Origin: Rhytidiadelphus loreus
Taxonomy: Eukaryota; Streptophyta; Bryopsida; Hypnales; Hylocomiaceae
Assembly: GCA_947034895.1 (NCBI GenBank)
Contig: OX344763.1
Span: forward strand, 72,125,093 to 72,189,092
Direction: 5' to 3'
DNA length: 64,000 nt
Position 1 is the stretch's first letter; every line of letters begins with the position of its first letter. Both the position numbers and the translations under genes were made by a program. Positions 48,261 to 60,125 of this stretch are shown piece after piece. The notes beneath the pieces were generated by a model. It made no database searches and had not been told where the DNA came from. It saw only the letters and a program-made list of their open reading frames with translations.

Positions 48261-49460
48261 ACACATACTGAGGAAGCGATATCAACACACATCAACAATT
48301 TGCGGAGCCAATAGGACAAATTGCCGAGGAGCTGTGTTAACTATGAGGCAATTTGGCCGATCAAGTGAAAGCTGCCGGATAACTTGCCTGACCTGTTTAA
48401 ATCGGTGTAGTATCAATCTAAACAAATTGTCTTTGTGTGAATTGTTGTAAGTAAATTTATGTGAAATTCAAAGTCTTAGCGATAATTAAAAATTGCAATT
48501 GTGTATCGTATATAGACAAATTGTCGTGATAAATATATTTCTTAGAATTTGGAAGTCTCTACAATGCAAAGATTTATTTTTCGATCAAACATTAATTAGG
48601 TCTTGAAAAGGCAAATTGACAGTCTGTAAAAGTATGAATAGTTTATTAATTACATATTCTTATAGTATATAGAAATTACAAAAGGGATAGAGCAATTTAT
48701 CAAGAATAGACTCTTGAACTGTAAGAAAGGCTTGGTGAATATTATATTTTGTGTAGATTGGACTAATTGACCGTATACCTACTTATCTCCATTTACAGTC
48801 ACAGACAAATTGCCTGAACTAGAGTTAGTGAAGTTGGTATGTAGAGAACTCTAGATCATCTTGTCAACTATATGTGTAGCCTGGAGAAATGATAGAAGAA
48901 CAAATACTGGTCAATTTGTCCAATTCTAAATTTAATTAAAAATATAAATTAAGTTATATTCTATTTATTCATTTATATCTTTATTGGTAGATTGAGGATC
49001 TAATGATCTGATGAACAAATTGCCCAGGTACTAGATAAGTATTTGGAATTAATAGGTAGTATGTCTACAATTCTATTGGCATGGTCAATTTGACTTTAAT
49101 TTTGGAAATAGATATAAATGAGCACAAATATACTTGTGAATTAATTGAAATCTTGTCCTTGGATTTTTGACATATTGTTGATAATGTGCAATGAAGTCTG
49201 GAGATCTCAAAATTGCATAACACTCATTCCCATTGCATTAGATAAAGAAAAATTGCCCTAGGACTGGGACCGATTTGATACTCATGATAATTTAGTTATT
49301 AGGCTAGTTAAATAGTGACTGGACAAATTGCTCGGGTAATCAAAATCATGGTAATTAATGAATCTATATTATTATTATTATAAATGTGAATATTGCATTT
49401 AAAAGTCAAGATCATGCATGACAAATTGCTCAAAATCTTGACAAATTGCCAGATACACCC
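47280..49460. promoter_or_regulatory. Dense CAAATTG motif field
   Basis: The heptamer CAAATTG or its reverse complement appears about 25 times in 2.2 kb, often as GGCAAATTGAC, GACAAATTGCC or GTCAATTTGTC. Examples: 47,283, 47,353, 47,410, 47,473, 47,528, 47,654, 47,792, 47,892, 48,166, 48,237, 48,317, 48,423, 48,516, 48,612, 48,806, 48,912, 49,015, 49,086, 49,323, 49,419 and 49,441. With this base composition fewer than one would be expected by chance. No gene is seen here. Clustered binding sites, like the subterminal repeats bound by some DNA transposases, are one explanation; the role is inference. Confidence 0.7.
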
Positions 49461-49727
49461 TTAGAATACTAGGCAGGACCGGGACTGCACTCATGCGTCC
49501 AATAGCATTATTAACGAACTGTCAACCAAATTATGGGAATAAGAGTGAAATCTATGTATCTTCTCGTTATTTGTGTAATTGCGTAGTATTTATTTGTAAA
49601 TCCCACAACATTCTAGAAAACAAGTGACCTCAGCTACAATACATTAGACTATTTGATCATTTCCTAGAATTAGAACCCCTATACTATGTCCCTGGGTTTT
49701 TGAGTTGAAGCTAAAACCTAGACTACA
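49461..49727. other. Unique AT-rich junction before the second satellite array
   Basis: No motif repeats, exons or inverted ends seen. The satellite begins abruptly at CTTGCTTAAAACTTTAATG. Confidence 0.5.
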
Positions 49728-52700
49728 CCTTGCTTAAAACTTTAATGTCCAACAAAATGTAATCTCATGAAATTCACGTAAAAAAGAATGGGAAACATGT
49801 CGTGCAAGTTGCAGTTATTCATAAGTCATCAATTCAAAAAACATGCATTTGGTGGTCACTTTGAATGACCTCATACGTGAAAGTAAAAATCGGAACATGA
49901 ACCTAGCCCAGGACTTTAATGTCCAACAAAATGTAATCTCAAGAAACTCACGTGAAAAAGAATTGGAAATCTGTCTGCAAGTTGCAATTATTGATAAAGT
50001 CATGATTTCAAAAAAATTGCAATTGGTGGTCACTTTGAATGACCTTGTAGGTGAAAGTAAAAATTGGGGCATGAACCTTGTTTAAAACTTTAATGTCCAA
50101 CAAAATGTAATCTCATGAAATTCACGTAAAATAGAATGGGAAACATGTCGTGCAAGTTGCAGTTATTCATAAAGTCATGAATTAAAAAAACTTGCATTTG
50201 GCGGTCACTTTGAATGACCTTGTACGTGAAAGTAAAAATTGGAACATGAACCAAGCCCTGGACTTTAATGTCCAACAAAATGTAATCTCATGAAATTCAC
50301 GTAAAAAAGAATCCAAAACATGTGTGCAAGTTGCAATTATTGATAAAGTCATGAATTCAAAAAAATTGGAATTGGTGGTCACTTTGAATGACCTTGTAAG
50401 TGAAAGTAAGAATTAGGGCATAATTCTAGCACTGTACTTTAATGTGCAACAAAATGTAATCTCATGAAATTCACTTAAAAAAGAATGGGAAACATGTTAT
50501 GCAAATTGCAATTATTCATAAAGTCATGAATTCAAAAAAATTGCAATTGGTGGTCACTTTGAATGACCTTTTACGTGAAATTGAAATTCACTTTGAATGA
50601 CCTTGTACGTGAAGGTAAAAATAGGGCCGTGAACCTTGCTCAAAACTTTAATGTCCAACAAAATGTCATCTTATGAAATTCACGTAAAAAGAAATGGAAA
50701 CATATTGTGCAAGTTCCAAATATTCATAAAGTCATGAATTCAAAAATATTGCAATTGGTGGTCACTTTGAATGACCTTGTACGTGAAAGTAAAAATTGGG
50801 GGATGGACCTTGCTTAAAACTTTAATGTCCAACAAAATGTAATCTCATGAAATTCAAGTAAAAAATAATGGGAAACATGTCGTGCAAGTTGCAGTTATTC
50901 ATAAAGTCATGAATTAAAAAAACATGCATTTGGTGGTCTCTTTGAATGACCTCGTACGTGCAAGTAAAAATTGGAACATGATCCTAGCCCTGGACTTTAA
51001 TGTCCTACAAAATGTAATCTCATGAAATTCACATAAAAGATAATGAAAAACATGTTGTGCAAGTTGCAATTATTCATATTAAAGTCACGAATTAGAAAAA
51101 AATTGTAATTGGTGATCACTTTGAATGACCTTGTATATGAAAGTCAAAATTGGGGCATGAAACGTGTTTAATACTTTAATGTCTAAGAAAATGTAATCTC
51201 ATGAAATTCATGTAAAAGAATATGGGAAACATGTTGTACAAGTTGCAGTTATTCATAAAGTCACAAATACAAAAAAAATTGCAATTGTTGGTCACTTTGA
51301 ATGACCTCGTACGTAAATGTAAAAATAGGGGCTTGAACCTAGCCTTGTACCTTAATGTCCAAGAAAATGTAATCTCATGAAATTCAGGTAAAAGAAAATG
51401 GGAAACATGTCGTGCAAATTGGAATTATTCATATTAAAGTTACGAATTAGAAAAAAATTGTAATTGGTGGTCACTTTGAATGATTTTGTACATGAAAGTC
51501 AAAATTGGGGCATGAAACGTGGTTAATACTTTAATTTCCAAGAAAATGTAATCTCATGAAATTTACGTAAAGAAAAATGAGGAACATGTTGTGCAAGTTG
51601 CAATTATTCATATTAAAGCCAAGAATTAGAAAAAAAATTGCAATTGGTGGTCACTTTGAATGACCTTGTACATGAAAGTCAAAATTCGGGCATGAACCTT
51701 GGTTAATACTTTAGTGTCTAAGAAAATGTAATCTCATGAAATTCACGTAAAAAAGAATGGGAAACATGTTGTGCAAGTTGCAATTATTCATAAAGTCACG
51801 AATTCAAAAAAATTTACAATTGGTGGTCACTTTAAATGACCTCGTACGTAAAAGTATAAATAGGGGCTTGAAACTAGCCTTCTCCTTTCATGTCCAAGAA
51901 AATGTAATCTCATGAAATTCACGTAAAAGAAAATGGGAAGTATGCTGTGCAAGTTGCAATTATTCATAAAGTCACGTATTCAAAAAAATTTGCAATGGGT
52001 GGTCACTTTGAATGACCTCGTACCTGAAAGTAAAAATAGGGGCATGAACCTAGCCTTGGACTTTAATGTCCAACAAAATGTAATCTCATGAAATTCACGT
52101 AAAAAGGAATGGGAAACATGTTGTGCAAGTTGCAATTATTCATAAAGTCATGAATTAAAAAAAAATGGAATTAGTGGTCACTTTGAATGACCTTTTAGGT
52201 GAAAGTAAAAATTGGGGCATGAACCTTGCTTACAAATTTTAATGTCCAACAAAATGGAATCTCATGAAATTCACGTAAAAAGGAATTGGAAACATGTGTG
52301 CAAGTTTCAATTATTCATAAAGTCATGAATTAAAAAAAATGGAATTGGTGGTCACTTTGAATGTCCTTGTACATGAAAGTCAAAATTGGGGCATGAACCT
52401 TGCTTAAAACTTTAATGTCCAACAAAATGTAATCTCATGAAATTCACGTAAAAAAGAATGGGAAACATGTCGTACAAGATGTAGTTATTCATAAAGTCAT
52501 GAAGTAAAAAAACATGCATTTGGTGGTCACTTTGAATGACCTTGTACGTGAAAGTAAAAATAGGGGCATGCACCTAGCCTTGTACTTTAATGTCCAACAA
52601 AATGTAATCTTATGAAATTCACATAAAAGAAAATGGGAAACATGTTGTGTAAGTTGCAATTATTCATATTAAAGTCACGAATTAGAAGAAAATTGTAATT

Positions 52701-53673
52701 GGTGGTCACTTTGAATGACCTTGTACCTGAAAGTCAAAATTGAGGCATGAACTTTGGTTAATACTTTAATGTCCAAGAAAATGTAATCTCATGAAATTCA
52801 GGTAAAAGAAAATGGGATACATGTTGTGCAGGTTGCAATTATTCATAAAGTCACGAAATAGAAAAATATTTGCAATGGGTGGTCACGTTGAATGACCTCG
52901 TACGTGAAAGTAAAAATAGGGGCATGCACCTAGCCTTGTACTTTAATGTCCAACAAAATGTAATCTCATGAAATTCACATAAAAGAAAATGGAAAACATG
53001 TTGTGCAAGTTGCAATTATTCATATTAAAGTCACCAATTAGAAAAAAATTGTAATTGGTGGTCACTTTGAATGACCTTGTACATGAAAGTCAAAATTGGG
53101 GCATGAACCTTGGTTAATACTTTAATTTCTAAGAAAATGTAATCCCATGAAATTCACGTAAAGAAAATGGGATACATGTTGTGCAAATTGCAATTATTCA
53201 TAAAGTCACGAAATAGAAATAAATTTGCAATTGGTGGTCACTTTGAATGACCTCGTACGTGAATGTTAAAATTGGGGCATGAACCTAGCCTTGTACTTTA
53301 ATGCCCAAGAAAATGTAATCTCATGAAATTTGCGTAAAAGAAAATGGGAAACATGTTGTCCAAGTTGCAATTATTCATATTAAAGTCACAAATTAGAAAA
53401 AAATTGCAATTGGTAGTCACTTTGAATGACCTTGTACGTGAAAGTCAAAATTGGGGCATGAACCTTGGTTAATACTTTAATGTCCAAGAAAATGTAATCT
53501 CATGAAATTCACGTAAAGAAAATGGAAAACATGTTGTGCAAGTTGCAATTATTCTTAAAGTCATGAATTCAAAAAGAATTTACAATTGGTGGTCACTTTG
53601 AATGACCTCGTACGTGAAAGTATAAATTGGGGCATGAACCTAGCTGTGTACTTTAATGTCCAAAAAAATGTAA
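49728..53673 (+). repeat. Second, diverged array of the same satellite, about 22 monomers
   Basis: Shares TTTAATGTCC, AATGTAATCTCATGAAATTC, GGGAAACATGT, AGTTGCAATTATTCATAAAG and GTGAAAGTAAAAATTGG with the large array and runs in the same orientation. It differs by GGTGGTCACTTTGAATGACC and GGGGCATGAACC. Some monomers carry TTCATATTAAAGTCAC (+3 bp). Monomers differ from each other more than in 1-33,226 and I see no multi-monomer blocks. It is closest to the subtype at the right edge of the first array. It looks like an older, no longer homogenised outpost. Confidence 0.93.
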
Positions 53674-54683
53674 ACTTTTTCATAGCCCTTAGTAATGTAG
53701 CAAAAGCGTACATTCTAGGAGGCGTGCCAATTGTATAAAGATCTTGTCTTCTCAACTTGACACACATCTTCGTAAGTTGCTGTTAAATCTGCACTGTTAC
53801 TAACATCTGAACGTCGTTGCACTAAGTTTATAAGTGAAGTAGAATAGGAAAATCATTACTTGCAAATCCATTGTCTAAGACTTTAATTTGGTGATATTGA
53901 ATTTCTTTGTTTTGACATGTTTCGAGGCTGGTAGGATGGAGTTGAAGACTGTTACGTGTGCAATTTGAAAATTGGAGGTTGTTTTAGTAGATGACTCAAA
54001 TGAAGTCTTTATCAAATGCTTGGTTGATCTTCATCTCGAATGTCTTTCTTTGTCTGTGCATTGAATTTTTATGTAGCTGGAAGGATCAAAGTAGTGTATG
54101 CCTTCAGTGATATAATTGGCTGCATTTAAATTTCTGCCATGTCATGTGTGAAGACTATCGCATGCTCAATTCTGTTGTTTTTGTGGTTTTGGATTAAACA
54201 GGATCAACTTGGAATCTAAGTTGGTGGATTGTTCTCATAAAGATATATGCATGATTAGTTTACTTTGATGGTCACTGTTGTAAAATTGAAAATTCATTTG
54301 TTTACTTTACGATCTCTATTTTCAACTATTAAATTTATATTTAAAAGATGCTATTTGCATTCCGTTTCTGGCCGAATCACTATTGTAAAGAAAAATCTGA
54401 GCGAGGAGATCGTGGTCGTCCAAATCGCAATGCCAGTTACGAAGTGCTACACAATGATCTTGAAATTGGCTAAATTTAGCTCAGTTGCTACTTAATTTTT
54501 TTGTGCCCTCTGTTAGTGTAAATTCAAAAAAATCTTCCAAAAATGAACATTGACTCCTTCAGCCAGTTTGTTGTGCGGGGAGTGGTAGTGAAGCCTTCTG
54601 CGCTTGTCATTGACGACGAAAAAGGGGAGCACAAGTAGTGTAGTGGTGGGGGCTTTTAGGGTTTGATTTTTTTTTTGCTTGGA
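53674..54683. other. Non-coding flank of the second array
   Basis: The last monomer stops within CCAAAAAAATGTAAAC at about 53,673. The following kilobase is AT-rich, with isolated short frames (for example plus 54,265-54,495) that have no recognisable domain or splice context. No repeats seen. Confidence 0.45.
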
Positions 54684-54836
54684 AGTGAGGGTCGCGGAGC
54701 TGCAAAGTGAGGGTCTTTTAGCTGCGAAGTTAGGTCGCGGAGGTGCGAAGTCAGGTCGCTGCAAAGTGAGGGTCGCGGAGCTTGGAATTTAGGGTCGCTG
54801 AGGTGCGAAGTCAGGTTGTGGAGGTGCAAAGTCTGC
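54684..54836. repeat. ~21 bp G-rich minisatellite, about seven units
   Basis: Units such as GAGGGTCGCGGAGCTGCAAAGT, TAGGTCGCGGAGGTGCGAAGT and CAGGTTGTGGAGGTGCAAAGT follow head to tail. The block is clearly more GC-rich than its surroundings. Confidence 0.8.
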
Positions 54837-55816
54837 AAGTTGAAAGGTACGTCCCGAGCAAATCTTTGAGAAACGTTTAGTGTTTGTGATTTGTCATGAA
54901 TTCAGTTTTCTTGAAGCTTTTGATGTGCTTGAGATTTTATTTTTCTTGATTTCCTGTAGGGACTTCTGTGGTGATCGGTCTTGCTCGGTGTCGGTCTTGC
55001 TCGATGTGCCTTTTCAGATTTGATTTTTCTTGTTTTTTTTTGAGCGACGCTAGGGTTTACGGTATTGATGGTTTAGTCGTACTCATATTAGGGTTTAGTG
55101 TGTTCATGGTTTCCCCTATCCGTCTCTTGTGAGTTGTGACCTGAACCTTGAACGTCACCTTTCTCTATCTCTTGTGAGAGTCAGAGTCCCTGAGAACTGA
55201 ATTCCAAGAAAAACTAAACTAAGGTGGAAGCATCCTCAGGTTCACGACAATTTTTTTTACATTCCGGCCATCACAGTTAGGTTCATGGCAAGCTTTTTCT
55301 AAGGTTAGGGATCGCAACAGTCGATGTTGTGTAAACTTCGAGCGATCACAAATGCGTGCAATTTGTTACGAATTCTGTCTCGGAAGATGTCGTTCACAGT
55401 GCATGTCTCCTCCAATGCAAAGATCTGCAACTTGCTCAGTGGAAGGAATGCCATGGTAAAGTTTAGAAAGCCATCATCGATTTCATGATGGGAGCATCTT
55501 TAATTGAAACTAGTGATCCTTAGCTTGCAACCGCAATTGCAAGGGAAATGTGAAATTAATGGTGCCCGCAATGCTGAGGTACTCGTAATGATGAAATTGG
55601 GTGCAATGATGATAAGAGCATGAGCAGGGGTCGCACAAGCAGGGGCAGCTAGGGTCCATTTTGATTTTGTCTACAGTAAGGTTTACCGTAAAGTTTGACT
55701 GATCCTCCGCCTTATAGCCGCCTTACAGCGAGGTGTAAAGTAGGAGGCTCGAACTTCTTCGGGCATGTAGAATCGAGCCTATAAAAATGCTATAAACTGT
55801 GCATAGTGTACTTCAA
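54837..55816. other. Possible promoter and leader of the small gene at 55,817
   Basis: Contains pyrimidine-rich stretches and a short direct repeat (GGTCTTGCTCGGTGTCGGTCTTGCTCG, split as two GGTCTTGCTCG copies at about 54,978-55,003). No exon border can be set with confidence. Confidence 0.35.
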
Positions 55817-56447
55817 ATGGATGAGAATTTTTCTGTCCGCACATTGGCGTCTTGGATGACTAATTTAAGGCTATTCGTGGTCTCCTTGGTAATATTCTAC
55901 TGTGCACCTTTAGCACTCGTGATTTTTTACAATTATTTAAAAGTAAAAGGATTACTATACTATGAACTTTGATTTAGGGAAAGGATTGCATACAAAGAAA
56001 GACTACAGTGGATGATTTCTATGATGGCCTTCATAAACAAATAATTGAATATGAAGTTAGTGACATTGATTACAGTGACAAGTTCGGCGTTGTTATAATG
56101 GAAAGAGGCATGGTTTTTGCTTCCATGACCGCCAGTTTGGGAAACGTAAGCAAAGAGAATTCATTAAGATAAAACTAAATTAATTAAAAATTGTAACACT
56201 ATGTCCCAGGACTTGGCAGTTGGCCTTGAAGAAAATCAATGTCGTATTTGGCAGATGTGTATGCTAAGGAATGAGGAAGCTTTGCAAGGTAGACTTGTAA
56301 GTTAGTACACAATTTCTAAAATTGTGTGAGAACCACAGACATAGCAATCAGTGAAACATCTTGAAGTCATTGTTTCGTTTTGTTAACTGAACGCAGGAAG
56401 TGCAGGAAGAATTAGTTCATTGCCATGAGTTCAGAGAGTGTGTCTGA
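55817..56447 (+). CDS. Four small in-phase exons, unknown protein (~125 residues)
   Basis: Exon borders are inferred from GT/AG sites: 55,817-55,888 (ATG; TCCTTG|GTAATA), 55,978-56,145 (GATTTAG|GGA ... GGAAAC|GTAAGC), 56,210-56,296 (GTCCCAG|GAC ... AGACTT|GTAAGT) and 56,397-56,447 (AACGCAG|GAA to TGA). All three introns are phase 0. The joined protein starts MDENFSVRTLASWMTNL and includes YEVSDIDYSDKFGVVIMERG and ENQCRIWQMCMLRNEEALQG; it is not recognised. In the last exon another frame from ATG 56,425 encodes an acidic stretch (EEEEYSVEEEDYVDE) to 56,658. A one-base deletion could have cut the original protein off from that acidic part. It lies just upstream of the transposase. Confidence 0.45.
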
Positions 56448-56658
56448 AGAAAGAAGCGACAAAGATGAGGGGACTTGGCCTCAACTCCGCGGTTGGGGAA
56501 GTAGCTTGTCCGACTATGTTGGAGAGGAAGAAGAGTACAGTGTAGAGGAAGAAGACTACGTAGATGAACAAAACTTTGAGTTATTTGATTGGGCGAGAGA
56601 TGTAGGAGAAAGAGAATCTTTCCAAAAGCTCTTAGCCATGATTGGGTGTCTTGCTTGA
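56425..56658 (+). CDS. Acidic ORF, perhaps continuation of the upstream gene
   Basis: 77 codons from ATG 56,425 to TGA. It is rich in Ser, Glu and Asp (SESVSEERSDKDEGTWPQLRG) and ends FELFDWARDVGERESFQKLL. It overlaps the last exon of the upstream gene in a different frame. Strong acidic bias over 200 bp argues that the frame was once coding. No domain recognised. 56,659-57,031 has overlapping frames without a clear winner. Confidence 0.35.
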   Translation: MSSESVSEERSDKDEGTWPQLRGWGSSLSDYVGEEEEYSVEEEDYVDEQNFELFDWARDVGERESFQKLLAMIGCLA

Positions 56659-57094
56659 GGATGCCGAAGATGCAAGAGAGCCATCCAATGTGTCTGAAGC
56701 GATGGAGCGCAGGAGAGTGCTACATCCACAGCCACAAAGAACCTCCACCAAGTCGCATGCACGAACTGCCAGCAGAGAAGGCGTCTCAAAGTTCAACAAT
56801 ACTGAACAGGACTTGCACGGAGGCGACGACAGTGTGGCAAAGAATGCCTACTTCGGCGACAATGAACAATTCGAAGGCGACATCAGCTAGGGTAGGTCCT
56901 CCCGACAGTCCCATCGGAAGAATGCGGCGCCTCGTCCAGCGGCAGAAGTGGAGAAGTCGTGGCCTTGAGGATGCACAGCTCAAGGGCTACACCTACAACA
57001 GGCGCCGAACAACAACAGAAAAACAAAGTAGCGCCAAAACAGGAGCGCCAGCAAGCGGGTGTTCATCAACACCGATGACCCACTATCAGCTACA

Positions 57095-59307
57095 ATGGAG
57101 CATGTCCCAAGTACAACAGCTCTTGATGTTTTTGATGTCCAATCTATCCCAAAACGTCCCCAGTCCAAGCCCATTGGCAAGCGCAAGTTGAATGGCAACT
57201 GGACGTCCCAGCAACTACAAAGTGCTATCAAAGATGTTGACGACGGACTGTCTTTGAGGGAAGTAGCCAGAAATAACAGAATCCCTGCATCCAGTCTCAG
57301 AGGCCATCTGTATGGGACGACCATTCACAGGAGAAGAGGAAGACGAGGTGTTCTTACTATAGAAGAAGAAAATGAACTTGTACATTACCTCTTGCAAATG
57401 CAAAATTTGGGTTTTCCCCTCACACTTGGACAATTGAGAGAAAAAGTGGGAATTCTTACCCAAGCTAGGGTCACCCCTTTCAAGGATGGCGTGCTAGGTC
57501 CTGGATGGGTGAAGTGCTTCAAGAATAGACATGATGAATTAGCCATGAGGAAGCCCCAAGCTCTGGAACAAAAAAGAGCTCAAAATCTTTGTCTAGAAAC
57601 AGTGGCTTCATTCTATGAGAATCTCCAACAGTTGTACAGCATGCACAAATACGAAGCCAACCATATTTGGAATTGCGATGAAAGCGGCGCTTAAGTTGGT
57701 AAAGATGGTGGCGGTTTCATTCTTGCAAGAAGAGGTTCAAGGAATGTACATACTATCACACCAAACCAAAGAGAGTGGCTCTCTGTTCTTTCCTGCATCA
57801 ATGCAAAAGGAGAGAGTTTGCCTAATTTCTACATCTTCAAAGGCAAAAGAAGAACCAGATAGTTCTTGAAGAAAACAGGAGAAAGTGGAGCAATCCTGGC
57901 TATGCAACCCAAGGCATGGATGACGCATTACTTATTCAAAGCTTGGATGTTTCACTTTTTATTTACAGTTTCAAAAAGGTATGGCATATCACCATCCGAC
58001 AGGCATTTGCTTATCCTAGATGGACATAGTTCCCACGTCACATTGGAAGTCAAAAGCTTGCTATGCATAGAGGGCTTGACTTGTTGACATTGCCTTCTCA
58101 TACGTCCCATGCTCTCCAACCCCTGGATGTAAGCTGCTTCAAGCCGTTCAAGTTATATTTCCGTGCTTACAAAGACAAGTGGACATTGGCACATAAGGGA
58201 ACAATACCTATTAAGGAGGACCTTGCCCAATGGGTATCACATGCTCTAAAAAGAGCTTTGTCTGCCAAAAATATAACCAAAGGATTTGAGTCTACAGGAA
58301 TTTTTTCCATCAACCCAAGTGCTTTGAAGGACAAAATGGGACCTAGTGAGGCATACTACAAAGCAGACAATGAAGAAGGCAATCAAAACAGTCAAACAAG
58401 CACTGTTGCAAGTTTAGGTGACAATCAGCTTGAGCAATGGGAAGTGGAGGAAATATTTGAGGAAGAAGCTACAGATGTTCCTCATTGCCAGCAGTACTAT
58501 GTAGACATAGATGGGGAGGACTTTGAAGAAGTCGGTGATAATGCAGGAAATGATGTTCACAATGAAGAAGACCTACAGATGGCCGACATAGAAGAAATTG
58601 ACAGGAACATCTTCTCTGAGCTATTGGAGCTCCCACGACTGGAATTACCACCTAAGTCAAAGACTCATATGGAGCCTAGAATAGATTACCACAAGTCGAT
58701 TTTACTAACAGAGGAGGAGCACATCAAGCAACTTAAAGATGTCGCCACAAGAAGGGAAGAAGCTGCAAACAAAAAACAAAGGCGGAAGTTACAAATGGAA
58801 GCGAACAAGGACAAGAGAGCTGAAGAGAAAAGGTAGAAATTACTAGTGAAGGAAGAGAGGGCAACTCTAGCACAATCGAAGAAAAATCACAGGGAACTTT
58901 GGAGTGTCAAAAATGTTCGTGCACTGGGGGACAAACTACATGCTGCTATAAAAGCCGATGCCCCTATAGTAGGCTACAGAGCTCCGTACTGCGGGTTCAT
59001 GCCACAAGTTTGTAAAGAAAATCAGAAGATAGCTTTGCAAAGGAGGAGGGCAATAAAGAGAAGGGAGGACACAACGCACATACCTCCGTTACGTGAAGTT
59101 CAACAGTCCGGGCCACCCTTCTTTTGGCCACAGCAGCAATACAATGGCATAGCACAATGCTTCCGACCCCCGTTGGTGAGTTCTCAGACTCCGCATTTCG
59201 CAATGCTGCCGTTTCCACTCAATACCGGAGGACCTACATCAAACAACACCATTGGAAATAATCAGTCCCAAAGCTTTCCATATAGTGATGCTACTGCACT
59301 GAGTTGA
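57095..59307 (+). pseudogene. pogo-like (CENP-B-related) DDE transposase, broken
   Basis: The first in-frame ATG is at 57,095; the frame is open from 57,032. Domains in order: a psq-type helix-turn-helix (NWTSQQLQSAIKDVDDGLSL then REVARNNRIPASSLRGHL), a CENP-B/Tc5-type second HTH (GPGWVKCFKNRHDELAMRKP) and a DDE_1 catalytic core. The core has its first Asp in IWNCDESG (57,677), second Asp in LLILDGHSSH (58,019) and third Asp in SHALQPLDVSCFKPFK (58,126): the DDD triad of pogo elements. An acidic, Lys/Glu-rich tail follows. Damage: TAA at 57,692, TAG at 57,860, a one-base deletion near 58,065 and TAG at 58,834; the same frame then continues to TGA 59,305. The three stops are each one C-to-T change from a Gln codon. 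The family cuts and pastes DNA at TA sites and has repeatedly given rise to host DNA-binding proteins. I did not find its terminal inverted repeats. Confidence 0.85.
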
Positions 59308-59890
59308 ACATGACACATGAGGAGGAAGGACAGTGAGTAGTTCATTTATTTTGGGGAACACTGAATCTGAAGTACTTACTAGTAGTGCAGTCCATGTTCT
59401 AACAAGCGGTGCTGCTGTCAAGTACCGACCTACAGGAAAGAGGCGGAGGACTGGGCAGTTCAGAAAACCAATGGACATATATGTATAGTAACAAAAGGAA
59501 AACGAAGTATGAGCAGTGCTTCCATTACAGAAGTTGAAAATAAAAAAATATAACAAGAAAACTAAAAAGAGATGGGGGAGACACTTACCTGTGGAATTAA
59601 CTAGCAAGCAATGCGCTACACATTACAGATGGTGTGGACTGACAGAAAGGGAGTTATGTACTGATCTAGAAAAAAAAACAGTAGCAGTTGTTGTGGAGAC
59701 GTAAACAAAGCAAGAGAATGCAAGGGGATGCAGACAGAAAGGAAGTTGTGTACAGCAGGGAGATGAGAACTGAAAGAGCAATGTCCAATACTTATAAATA
59801 TTACAGGTGTGGGAGTTTTACCTATGAAGATGTCACCAAATCGTAGATGGAATTCGAGGCAGGGCTGGAGCGCAATGACCTTCAGGAACT
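59308..59890. other. 3' flank of the transposase, nothing definite
   Basis: Short frames on both strands lack domains. Pro/Leu/Cys-rich minus-strand frames at 59,616-60,166 are the complement of G-rich repeats. Confidence 0.4.
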
Positions 59891-60125
59891 GACTGCCATT
59901 GAAGCGCACTGCAGCGGAGGGCAATAAAGCGGAGGGTAACGGAGGGCAACATAGCAGCAGGGGCAACACAGCACTAATGCAATGGAGGGTAATGGATTAG
60001 CAATGTGCTCTGCGGTAGGTGGAGCGCAGCAGAGTGGATGGGAGTGAAGCTGACCTAAAGGCGTTGCAGCGGAAGGCGTCGGAGTGGAGCAGAGGACAAT
60101 GGAGGACAGCGGAGCAGAAGCACAC
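59891..60125. repeat. Purine-rich GGAGGG/GCGGAG simple repeats
   Basis: Short units such as GCGGAGGGCAA, GCGGAGGGTAA, GGAGGGCAAC and GGAGGACAGCGGAGC recur irregularly over about 230 bp. G-runs on the plus strand are mostly two to four long. Confidence 0.6.

Noticed and set aside
33227..49727. LTR retrotransposon as the source of the 16.5 kb between the two arrays
   Set aside because: I saw no long direct terminal repeats, no reverse transcriptase or integrase motifs and no primer-binding or polypurine signals at the junctions.
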